NCBI GenBank assembly: GCA_031283665.1
Contig: JAITBJ010000023.1
Span: 1-5,961 of the forward strand
Length of the DNA: 5,961 nucleotides
Reading direction: 5' to 3'
Source of the DNA: Candidatus Opitulatrix cubana
GTDB lineage: Bacteria > Actinomycetota > Actinomycetes > Actinomycetales > Bifidobacteriaceae
Under the pieces are notes generated by a model. The model saw only the letters and a list, made by a program, of their open reading frames with translations. It was not told the DNA's origin and made no database searches. The position numbers and the translations under genes are program-made. Below, piece after piece: positions 1 to 5,648 of this stretch (its first letter is position 1; each line of letters opens with the position of its first letter).

Positions 1-759
1 CCTGATTTAGCTAAAGCACAAATTGAAGCGGCTAATTTAGTTTTTGAGCAGCTTCCAGATCCTGCTTCTAATCTTCCATCGGGCACATACACACATTCTG
101 ATCCTGCAGGCGGCACTCAGGTAGACCCTAGATCAACTGTGAAAGTTTATTTTTCTGCGGGTCCTGAAAATTTGAAAATCCCTGAATTGAAAAACGCTAC
201 TCAAGATTTAGCGCAAAAAACTTTGACAGATATGGGCTTGACAGTAGGCTCTGTGAAATCAGAAGATTCTCCTGATGTGAATAAAGATTGCATAACACGA
301 ACAGACCCTGCTAGCGGAAGCGCTGTGCAAAGAGGGCAAACTGTGACACTTTATATCTCAACAGGCAATGTGAAACTTCCAGATCTGACTGGCAAGACTA
401 GAGATGAGGCAGCTCAGGCTATTCAGGATTTGCATTTGACCGCTAACTTTTTAGACGATAAAACAGATAATGAAACACCAGGAACTGTGACACATACAAA
501 TCCAGGTGCAGGCTCTGTGCCACAAAATTCAGCAGTGGCTGTTTATATAGCGGTGCCCAAAACAGTAACAATTCCTGATTTATCTAATATGACAAAAGTA
601 CAGGGCACTCGTGCTATTCAGCAGTTAGGGCTTACAGCTCAAATTGAATATCAGGATTCTGATTTAGCAAAAGATAGAGTAATAGGCACATCACCTGTGG
701 CAGGTACAAAAGTGAATCCTGGAAGTGTGGTTATATTATATATCTCTAACGGGAGCTAA
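1..759 (+). CDS. C-terminal PASTA repeats of a membrane protein, probably a PknB/StkP-type Ser/Thr kinase (5' truncated by window)
   Basis: The reading frame is open from the first base, so the gene starts outside the window; 252 residues of its C-terminus are visible. The GTG at 139 is internal and is not the start. Four PASTA repeats can be read: a partial one at about residues 1-55, then 58-123, 124-186 and 188-252. Each follows the family pattern of an opening (V/I)xxP(D/E)L, a helix ending in G/H-L-T, a DPAxG or NPGAG-like turn, and a closing V-x-Y-I/F-S strand. PASTA domains are extracellular and bind peptidoglycan or lipid II. In Gram-positives they occur mostly in PknB/PrkC/StkP kinases that control cell wall growth and division, and also in some penicillin-binding proteins. 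The protein ends right after the last repeat, as many such kinases do. No kinase residues are visible, so PASTA is certain while the kinase identity is inferred. The next gene begins 7 nt after the stop, suggesting cotranscription. Confidence 0.85.
   Translation, partial: PDLAKAQIEAANLVFEQLPDPASNLPSGTYTHSDPAGGTQVDPRSTVKVYFSAGPENLKIPELKNATQDLAQKTLTDMGLTVGSVKSEDSPDVNKDCITRTDPASGSAVQRGQTVTLYISTGNVKLPDLTGKTRDEAAQAIQDLHLTANFLDDKTDNETPGTVTHTNPGAGSVPQNSAVAVYIAVPKTVTIPDLSNMTKVQGTRAIQQLGLTAQIEYQDSDLAKDRVIGTSPVAGTKVNPGSVVILYISNGS
751..755 (+). promoter_or_regulatory. Ribosome binding site that decides the aminotransferase start
   Basis: GGGAG lies 11 nt upstream of the ATG at 767, inside the last codons of the PASTA gene. 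It supports ATG 767 rather than the in-frame GTG at 725, which would place 14 unsupported residues over the end of the PASTA gene. Confidence 0.6.
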
Positions 760-766
760 AATAAAA

Positions 767-1942
767 ATGAGGAACATTTTTAATATATATAATGAAAAGG
801 AATTGAGGCTTAGAACTTCAAAAAAGTGGGGGACTCATGGAAAGGATATTATCCCGCTTGATATAGCAGAAGTGGATGTGCCATTTGGAAAGTCTATTAT
901 AAATGAATTGTCCTTTTTGACGCGGTATGCAGATTGCGGCTATATTTCCGAAAAAGATATATCAGAATATAAAGAAGTGTATTCAGATTATTACTCAAGA
1001 AAGCATCAAAAAAATATAGATGCAGAAAAGGCTGTGATTTTTCCAGGTGTGATAGCAGCGTCTAGGATTTTATCTCAAATATATTTTGAAACTAAAAAAG
1101 CGGCAAAAGCGAAAAGAAATATAATAATTTCTTCACCGGTCTATCCTCCATTTATTACAACTATTGCAGAAGATTTTAAATTGCATGATGTTCCTTTAAA
1201 TAAGGAATGGCGTTTAGACTTGAATGCGTTAGAGAAAAAGTTTAAATCTTTGAAAGGGCAAAGTGCTATATATTTATTATGTAATCCACAAAATCCTACA
1301 GGCACAATTCATACGAGCAAAGAGCTGCAAACACTTGTAGATTATAGTAATAAATATGGTGTGTTTATAATTTCCGACGAAATATATTCCGATATGCTGC
1401 GTCCAGGAGAGTTTAATTCTCTTATCTGCGTGAAAGGTGCTAAACGGGCTATTTCTGTTATATCGCCATCAAAAGCTTTTGGGCTTCCAGGTTTGAAATC
1501 TTCTATAGTTTTTCCATTTGGAGAGGGTGAAAAATTAGTGGAAAAAGCTCCAAAAGTAATCACTCACATTTTGAATCACTATCCTGTTCGTTGCGCTATA
1601 GCCGCTTATAAATACGGCGATAAATATCTAAAAGAGTTTAGGGCTTCATTAGACGAAAACTTCAAGTATTTTGATGATTTGATGAAAAAGCATTTGCCGG
1701 ACGCAAAGGTTTATTATACAGGTGCTGTTCCTCTTGCGTGGGTAGATATGAAAGCATATGAAGGCGTGAATGCACAATTTATATATAAAAATGCGAAAGT
1801 ATCTGTTAATGACGGAGTGCCTTTTGGTGGTGCTAAATATAAAACATTTATAAGATTTAATGTGGCCACTAATCAAAGAGTTTTAAAAAAAGGAATTGTT
1901 CAAATTGAAAATGCTATAAAGAATCAAGAGACGAAAGGGTGA
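767..1942 (+). CDS. PLP-dependent aminotransferase class I/II, MalY/PatB (cystathionine beta-lyase-like) family
   Basis: A 391-residue cytoplasmic fold-type I PLP enzyme. Members of the MalY/PatB branch usually cleave C-S bonds of cystathionine or cysteine conjugates (beta-lyase), although some act as aminotransferases; the substrate here cannot be told. Counting from ATG 767, the visible motifs are LDIAEVDVPF (about 31-40, the counterpart of the family's xxADMDFP), CNPQNPTG (172-179) with the cofactor-contacting Asn176, SDEIYSD (203-209) with Asp204 and Tyr207, SPSKAFGLPGL (233-243) with the Schiff-base Lys236, and IRFNVA (362-367) with the substrate carboxylate-binding Arg363. Length and motif order match complete family members, so it looks functional. 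It sits 7 nt after the PASTA gene and 4 nt before gpmA, apparently in one operon. The first 18 residues or so are short relative to some relatives. Family confidence is high; exact reaction is uncertain. Confidence 0.88.
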   Translation: MRNIFNIYNEKELRLRTSKKWGTHGKDIIPLDIAEVDVPFGKSIINELSFLTRYADCGYISEKDISEYKEVYSDYYSRKHQKNIDAEKAVIFPGVIAASRILSQIYFETKKAAKAKRNIIISSPVYPPFITTIAEDFKLHDVPLNKEWRLDLNALEKKFKSLKGQSAIYLLCNPQNPTGTIHTSKELQTLVDYSNKYGVFIISDEIYSDMLRPGEFNSLICVKGAKRAISVISPSKAFGLPGLKSSIVFPFGEGEKLVEKAPKVITHILNHYPVRCAIAAYKYGDKYLKEFRASLDENFKYFDDLMKKHLPDAKVYYTGAVPLAWVDMKAYEGVNAQFIYKNAKVSVNDGVPFGGAKYKTFIRFNVATNQRVLKKGIVQIENAIKNQETKG

Positions 1943-1946
1943 AACT

Positions 1947-2681
1947 ATGAGCAACTATAAACTAATTTTATTGAGACACGGCGAGAGTCAGTGGAATGCG
2001 AAAAATCTTTTTACAGGATGGGTGGATGTGCCACTTTCTGAAAAAGGAATAGAAGAAGCTAAAAAAGGCGGATACTGGTTAAAAAAAGAGAATCTTTTGC
2101 CTGATATACTTTTCACATCTCTTTTGAGACGAGCAATTGTTACAGCTAATTTGGCGCTAGATGAGGCTGATAGACTTTGGATAGAAACTAAAAGGTCTTG
2201 GAGGCTAAATGAGAGACATTATGGAGCTTTGCAAGGAAAAAATAAAACTGAAATAAGAGATGAATATGGCGAAGAGCAATTTATGCAATGGAGACGCTCT
2301 TATGATGTGCCGCCTCCACCAATTGAAGACAATAGTGAGTTTTCTCAAAATGCAGATGTGAGATATAAAGGCGAGCCTATTCCTAAAACAGAGTGTTTAA
2401 AAGATGTGTTAGAAAGAGCAAAACCGTATTTGATCGAAAGCATTTTTCCTGAATTAGAAAAAGGCAAAACTGTGCTAGTTGCAGCGCATGGAAACTCTCT
2501 TAGAGCAATAGTAAAGTATTTAGATAATATATCTGATAATGATATTGCGGAATTAAATATACCAACAGGCATACCTTTATATTATGAGCTAGACAGCAAT
2601 TTCAAACCTGTTGGCAAAGGCAGATATTTAGATCCGGAAGCGCAAATTGCAATAGATGCTGTCGCAAATCAGGGAAAGTAA
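1947..2681 (+). CDS. gpmA: 2,3-bisphosphoglycerate-dependent phosphoglycerate mutase
   Basis: A cytoplasmic glycolytic enzyme of 244 residues that interconverts 3- and 2-phosphoglycerate through a phosphohistidine primed by 2,3-bisphosphoglycerate. The phosphoglycerate mutase signature LLRHGES carries the phosphorylated His11 and Arg10. Arg62 in TSLLRRAIVTA, Glu89 in LNERHYGALQG and the second catalytic His181 in VAAHGNSLRA are all present, at nearly the same positions as in characterised dPGM proteins. The long insert and C-terminal tail (RYLDPEA, ending VANQGK) distinguish it from the shorter cofactor-dependent phosphatases of the same superfamily. Wording such as DRLWIETKRSWRLNERHYGALQ and IAELNIPTGIPLYYELD is typical of actinobacterial GpmA. 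The start ATG is preceded by GAAAGGG (1933-1939), and only 4 nt separate it from the preceding stop. Nothing appears damaged. Confidence 0.97.
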   Translation: MSNYKLILLRHGESQWNAKNLFTGWVDVPLSEKGIEEAKKGGYWLKKENLLPDILFTSLLRRAIVTANLALDEADRLWIETKRSWRLNERHYGALQGKNKTEIRDEYGEEQFMQWRRSYDVPPPPIEDNSEFSQNADVRYKGEPIPKTECLKDVLERAKPYLIESIFPELEKGKTVLVAAHGNSLRAIVKYLDNISDNDIAELNIPTGIPLYYELDSNFKPVGKGRYLDPEAQIAIDAVANQGK

Positions 2682-3618
2682 TTTAAGTAGACTTATTTTG
2701 TATCCTATAATTGCAATTATTGGTGCAACAGCCACAGGAAAAACTAATTTAGCATTTCGTCTTGCAGACTTTTTGAAATCTGAAAAAGGTCTGGAGTCTG
2801 AGTTTATAAATGCAGATGCTTTTTCGCTTTATAAAGATTTGAATATAATCACGGCAAAACCGAACGCTGAAGAGCAGAAAAAATATGTGTTTCACCAGCT
2901 CAATGTTTTAGAAGTTTTTGAAGAAGCTAATGTCTCGGTATATCAGCGTGAGGCGCGAAAAAGCATCACGGAAATTCAAAATAGAGGCAAACTGCCTATA
3001 TTAGTTGGCGGCTCAGGACTTTATATAAATGCAGCATTAGACAATTTTGAATTTCCAGGCACCGACCCTGAAATCAGAAATAAGTATTATAGTTTGTTAG
3101 ATGAAAAAGGTGAAGATTTTATTTATAATCTTCTTCAAGAAAAAGACCCTGAATCTGCAAAAGTTATAGATAAAAATAATACTCGCAGAATTGTGAGAGC
3201 TCTTGAAGTGATAGAGCTCACTGGAAAAAGTTTTCAAGCGCAATTACCTAATTTAGAGTATTTTATGCCCACTTTTAGCTTTGCAATTAAAATGGATTTG
3301 CAAACGCTTGAAAAAGCAATTTCAATCAGAACACGGCAAATGCTTGGTGAGGGTTTAATAGAAGAAGTGGAAGCTTTGAGAGATAAAGCTGGTGTGACAG
3401 CACAAAAAGCAATTGGGTTTAAACAGGTTTGCAGTTTTTTGGATAATGAAATCTCATCAGAAGAGCTTGAGGCACAAATCAGTTTGGCGACTTTTCAGCT
3501 TGCAAAGAGGCAGCTAAAATGGTTTAAACGCGATAACAGAATAAACTGGACAGATTCCAAAACCGATTTAGAACAAATTGTGCATTTACTATCTACTAAT
3601 TGCAAACTTTTTAATTAG
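2656..3618 (+). CDS. miaA: tRNA dimethylallyltransferase (tRNA A37 isopentenyltransferase)
   Basis: MiaA transfers a dimethylallyl group from DMAPP to N6 of adenosine 37, next to the anticodon of tRNAs reading UNN codons. The frame gives 320 residues. It has a P-loop GATATGKT (about 23-30), NADAFSLYKDLNIITAKP (the DSMQxYxGxxIxTAKP-like substrate region), an HQLNVLEVFEE segment, PILVGGSGLYINA (about 115-127), NTRRIVRALEVIELTGKSF, and the C-terminal AIGFKQV and RQLKWFKRD motifs that touch tRNA. The start is uncertain. ATG 2656 overlaps gpmA by 26 nt and has only a distant GGAAG (2636-2640). An in-frame TTG at 2698 would give the compact N-terminus YPIIAIIGATATGKT usual for the family, but its best purine-rich sequence (2671-2678) is about 20 nt away. 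The 3' end overlaps crcB by 30 bp on the opposite strand. Function is secure; the first 14 residues are doubtful. Confidence 0.93.
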   Translation: MLSQIRESNLSRLILYPIIAIIGATATGKTNLAFRLADFLKSEKGLESEFINADAFSLYKDLNIITAKPNAEEQKKYVFHQLNVLEVFEEANVSVYQREARKSITEIQNRGKLPILVGGSGLYINAALDNFEFPGTDPEIRNKYYSLLDEKGEDFIYNLLQEKDPESAKVIDKNNTRRIVRALEVIELTGKSFQAQLPNLEYFMPTFSFAIKMDLQTLEKAISIRTRQMLGEGLIEEVEALRDKAGVTAQKAIGFKQVCSFLDNEISSEELEAQISLATFQLAKRQLKWFKRDNRINWTDSKTDLEQIVHLLSTNCKLFN

Positions 3619-3993
3619 ATTTGCAACTAGTATACCAATAAACACAAATCCGATACTCAGAATCACATTTAGCAAGGTATTGAGTCCTGCTTTTATATAA
3701 TTACCGTTTTCAATATATAAAAATGTTTGAAGTGAAAAAGCAGAAAATGTACTCAGTCCTCCTAAGCAGCCGACTGTGAGAAAGAGTTTTGTTTTGTCAG
3801 CAATTGCTCCGTTGTGGCGTTCGAATCCTATAAGCAGTCCTATCAAAAATCCAGCAACTATGTTAGAGATTAGCGTACCAAGAGTGGGAGATGCCATCAT
3901 TGTGTTTGATAATTTTGTGATTATAAATCTTGCAACGGCTCCTAAAAATCCACCAATGCCAACAACAAGTATTTCAAATATCCAGTTTTTCAT
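3589..3993 (-). CDS. crcB: Fluoride ion channel CrcB/Fluc
   Basis: A small membrane protein of 134 residues with four hydrophobic segments (about 5-25, 37-56, 68-92 and 102-128). It belongs to the Fluc family, which forms dual-topology dimers that let fluoride leave the cytoplasm. Family marks are GGFLGAVARF (14-23), GTLISNIVAGFLIG (39-52) with pore-lining Asn44, and GCLGGLSTFSAFSLQT (75-90), where Phe83 and Phe86 correspond to the 'Phe box' and the G-x-S-T stretch to the central sodium site. Length is normal. It is read opposite to the gpmA-miaA operon, with its stop inside the last codons of miaA. The decayed repair gene lies 74 nt upstream on the same strand. No Shine-Dalgarno-like sequence precedes the ATG, and no fluoride riboswitch is visible in the 3994-4067 gap. 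Actinobacteria often carry two adjacent crcB genes; only one is seen here. Confidence 0.95.
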   Translation of the reverse strand: MKNWIFEILVVGIGGFLGAVARFIITKLSNTMMASPTLGTLISNIVAGFLIGLLIGFERHNGAIADKTKLFLTVGCLGGLSTFSAFSLQTFLYIENGNYIKAGLNTLLNVILSIGFVFIGILVANLIKKFAISR

Positions 3994-4067
3994 ATCTGTA
4001 TACAGTTTACACTATATTATTTATGTGATTACAGTATATGATTGCAGTGCTGGTATTTATAAACAGT

Positions 4068-4730
4068 TTATGATTTTACTCTGAAAGAATCGCGCATTTT
4101 TTGACGAGCATATTTAGCTGTTTCAGGGTCTATTTTATCTAAAAGAGGGTCAACTTTTTCACGATAATTTACAGCAGCTTCTGCTAAAAGCCAAGCTGCT
4201 CCCATTTTCACATAGTATTCATCGGACAAAATTTTTGGAAGTTCAGATAGTGCTTTATCTATATATTCATCATCTAAAAAGTTTTTCATAAGTAATATAA
4301 TTCCTAAACGAATCTCCAAAAATTTTTATCTTTAAGATATTTAGTAATCTTTTGAAATGATTTATCTTTATTGTTTTGAATCTGTTTATATTCCACACCC
4401 AATGCATCAGTTTGTGCCCAGCTTGATAAGTGCTGTGATACATAATCAAAATATGAAAAGAGTTCTGTAAACTCTAATTCAGGTTTTATATACTTTGGGA
4501 GAAATGCTGCTATCATTTTCTCTTCATGAGTTTTCCAACTGCAATCAGACAAAAACTCTTTCCAGTTTTCAGCGCCTATTTCCTTTGCAATCTTTCTCAG
4601 ATCAGCAGTTCGTACACCGAAAAACTCCACAGTTTTATTATTAATAATCCTTATCATTAAAATCACGATATTTCTCATTTCCACACGATAATTCTTGGAA
4701 CTGCTCTAAGAGATTTTTTGTGGTGTAGAT
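4068..4730 (-). pseudogene. alkD: DNA alkylation repair enzyme, AlkD/HEAT-like family: lost start codon and two frameshifts
   Basis: AlkD-type enzymes are HEAT-repeat glycosylases that remove N3- and N7-alkylated purines. Three pieces in shifting frames rebuild one protein of about 220 residues, the usual family length. Piece A (4730-4650) begins at an ATC in the place of a start codon, with AAAGGA (4738-4743) 7 nt upstream, and reads through GNEKYRDFNDK. An extra base at 4649 or 4650 shifts the frame. Piece B (4648-4316) holds FFGVRTADLRKIAKEI and HLSSWAQTDAL. One base is missing near 4315/4316, and piece C (about 4315-4068) continues EIRLGIILLMKNF, SDEYYVKMGAAWLLAEA and ends at TAA. Reconstructed Trp104, Asp108, Arg141 and Trp180 match the Bacillus AlkD active-site residues Trp109, Asp113, Arg148 and Trp187. 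Frame A has no ATG, GTG or TTG between its upstream stop and the first lesion. Decay looks recent. Both indels lie in short G runs, so sequencing error is possible for them, but not an easy explanation for the start codon. Confidence 0.82.
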
Positions 4731-4792
4731 TGTTGTTTCCTTTGTGTTATTGGTCGTTTCTTACAAAAATAGTGTAGCACAAGAATTTGTGA

Positions 4793-4801
4793 ATTATAAC
4801 A
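4793..4801 (-). promoter_or_regulatory. Predicted extended -10 promoter facing the decayed repair gene
   Basis: Read on the - strand the left arm of the palindrome is TGTTATAAT, an extended -10 with perfect TATAAT. No good -35 is seen 16-18 bp upstream, so strength rests on the extended element. A transcript would start near 4786, about 55 nt before the former start codon at 4730. Confidence 0.45.
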
Positions 4802-4814
4802 TTTTTGTTATAAT
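4793..4814. repeat. Perfect inverted repeat, 9-bp arms around TTTT
   Basis: The arm ATTATAACA (4793-4801) is followed by four T residues and the exact reverse complement TGTTATAAT (4806-4814). Each strand therefore reads TGT-TATAAT, an extended -10 promoter element. It lies between the decayed repair gene (- strand) and the DUF4352 gene (+ strand). It may serve as a shared divergent promoter, an operator for a dimeric regulator, or both. No T run follows on either strand, so a terminator is unlikely. Confidence 0.8.
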
Positions 4815-4823
4815 CTGTTCTAC

Positions 4824-4831
4824 GGGGGGGG
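4824..4831 (+). repeat. Homopolymeric tract of 8 G
   Basis: Eight consecutive G residues in an otherwise AT-rich intergenic region, only 10 bp downstream of the -10 box and thus at or just after the predicted transcription start. Such tracts are prone to slipped-strand length change. Confidence 0.9.
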
Positions 4832-4844
4832 TCTGAGGATTTTA

Positions 4845-4880
4845 ATGTACTATATAAGTATAAGGTATATATTTTATTGA
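4845..4880 (+). CDS. Possible 11-codon leader peptide upstream of the DUF4352 gene
   Basis: In the leader of the predicted 4821 transcript, GAGG (4835-4838) stands 6 nt before an ATG that opens MYYISIRYIFY and stops at TGA. Four of its eleven residues are Tyr and three are Ile, but in AT-rich sequence that bias is easily accidental. No clear terminator/antiterminator pair is visible between it and ATG 4936. It could be a translated regulatory uORF or chance; I favour neither strongly. Confidence 0.2.
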   Translation: MYYISIRYIFY

Positions 4881-4935
4881 ATGTATTAAAATATCTACTT
4901 TATATAAAAATGTAAACTAACGAAAGGATACAAAA

Positions 4936-5538
4936 ATGAATACTAATCAAGACAGTAATAATAGTGAATTGAAAAATACCAAAAAAGTGAAAAAGCCTAT
5001 ATTTAAAAGAATTTGGTTTTGGCTTATAATTGTAGCTGTAGTTATTGGAGTTGGTGCCTCAATTAGTCAAAATGAAAATAAGGCTACGAAGGTCAATGAT
5101 ACTCAAACTCAATCTCAAACGCAAGATAATTCATCTGAAAACAAAGGAGATTTTAAAATTGGTGATGTGATTTCGCAAAACGAAAAGGAAATAACAGTAA
5201 AATCAGTTGAACGAAATTATAATACAGGTAATGAATTCGTCGAACCAGATTCTGGAACTGAATTTATAAAAGTTGATATTCTAATAGAGAATAAGTCAGA
5301 CGAAAAGATTTCTTACAATGTGTTTGATTGGCAAATTCAAGACAGCGACGGAAATATTGAAACTTATACTGATGCTATTATGGCACAACCTAAAAATGGT
5401 CTAGGATCAGGCGAATTGGCAAAGGGTGGTAAAAAATCAGGCTCAATAGTTTTTCAGGTGCCAAAAGGGGATAAAGGTTTGATTCTACATTACAAATCAT
5501 CTTTTTGGAATAATGAGACTATTCAAATAAAACTGTGA
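4936..5538 (+). CDS. Membrane-anchored DUF4352 (telokin-like) protein
   Basis: A 200-residue protein whose molecular function is unknown. A charged cytoplasmic N-terminus rich in Lys (1-25) leads into one hydrophobic segment (about 26-43), with no lipobox Cys, so it is probably an uncleaved signal anchor with the rest outside the cell. A low-complexity Gln/Thr/Asn/Ser linker (about 52-70) connects to a C-terminal beta-sandwich domain (about 72-200). That domain shows the DUF4352 pattern FKIGDVIS, EITVKSVERN, GTEFIKVDILIENKSDE, DWQIQDSDGN, SGELAKGGKKSGSIVFQVPKG and LILHYKSSFW. Such domains are common in Gram-positive secreted or lipid-anchored proteins, often beside phage or conjugative genes, but no activity is established. 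The start is set by GAAAGGA (4922-4928), 7 nt before the ATG. Expression probably comes from the 4787-4814 promoter. It stands alone, with no close same-strand partner upstream. Confidence 0.85.
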   Translation: MNTNQDSNNSELKNTKKVKKPIFKRIWFWLIIVAVVIGVGASISQNENKATKVNDTQTQSQTQDNSSENKGDFKIGDVISQNEKEITVKSVERNYNTGNEFVEPDSGTEFIKVDILIENKSDEKISYNVFDWQIQDSDGNIETYTDAIMAQPKNGLGSGELAKGGKKSGSIVFQVPKGDKGLILHYKSSFWNNETIQIKL

Positions 5539-5551
5539 TTTTGATTTAATT

Positions 5552-5579
5552 TTGCAAAAACTTTTTTATCTGATAGCAT
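5552..5579 (+). promoter_or_regulatory. Weak candidate promoter for the 61-residue gene
   Basis: TTGCAA (5552-5557) is followed after 16 bp by TAGCAT (5574-5579), preceded by TG at 5571-5572 (extended -10). The -10 is a poor match. Transcription would start near 5586, the first base of the 26-bp inverted repeat. AT-rich sequence gives many such matches by chance. Confidence 0.25.
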
Positions 5580-5585
5580 TATTTT

Positions 5586-5611
5586 AATAAATTACATAGA
5601 TGTAATTTATT
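5586..5611. repeat. Inverted repeat, two perfect 12-bp arms with a 2-bp centre
   Basis: The arm AATAAATTACAT (5586-5597), the centre AG, and the exact reverse complement ATGTAATTTATT (5600-5611) form a 26-bp palindrome, 47 bp after the DUF4352 stop and 37 bp before the start of the next gene. The stem has only two G-C pairs and almost no loop, which argues against an efficient intrinsic terminator. The size and symmetry would suit an operator bound by a dimeric regulator. Confidence 0.75.
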
Positions 5612-5634
5612 TTAGTAATTTAAATTATATATAG

Positions 5635-5646
5635 AAAGGAGATGAT
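5635..5646 (+). promoter_or_regulatory. Very strong ribosome binding site
   Basis: AAAGGAGATGAT differs by one base from the perfect anti-16S complement AAAGGAGGTGAT, with GGAG ending 7 nt before ATG 5649. It is by far the best site in the window and suggests the small protein is made in quantity. Confidence 0.85.
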
Positions 5647-5648
5647 AT

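Larger units (their letters stand above)
4787..4814 (+). promoter_or_regulatory. Predicted sigma-70-type promoter for the DUF4352 gene
   Basis: TTGTGA (4787-4792) is a 4-of-6 match to the -35 consensus, followed after 16 bp by a perfect -10 TATAAT (4809-4814) with an extended TG (4806-4807 plus one base). Transcription would begin near 4821, just before the 8-G tract, leaving a leader of about 115 nt before ATG 4936. Confidence 0.65.

Noticed and set aside
139..759. A separate gene starting at GTG 139
   Set aside because: The same frame is open back to base 1 and encodes another PASTA repeat, so 139 is internal to a longer gene.
1342..1876. Two open frames of 73 and 75 codons on the - strand inside the aminotransferase gene
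   Set aside because: They are shadows of a gene with complete family motifs on the + strand.
2345..2572. 75-codon open frame on the - strand inside gpmA
   Set aside because: It is a shadow of gpmA; no start signals or family resemblance.
3776..4084. 102-codon open frame on the + strand opposite crcB
   Set aside because: It is antisense to the well-supported crcB gene, lacks a plausible ribosome binding site and has no recognisable family features.
5539..5585. Terminator after the DUF4352 gene at the TTTTGCAAAAAC/TTTTTT stretch
   Set aside because: The A and T runs abut without a usable loop and there is no GC stem; chance AT-rich complementarity.
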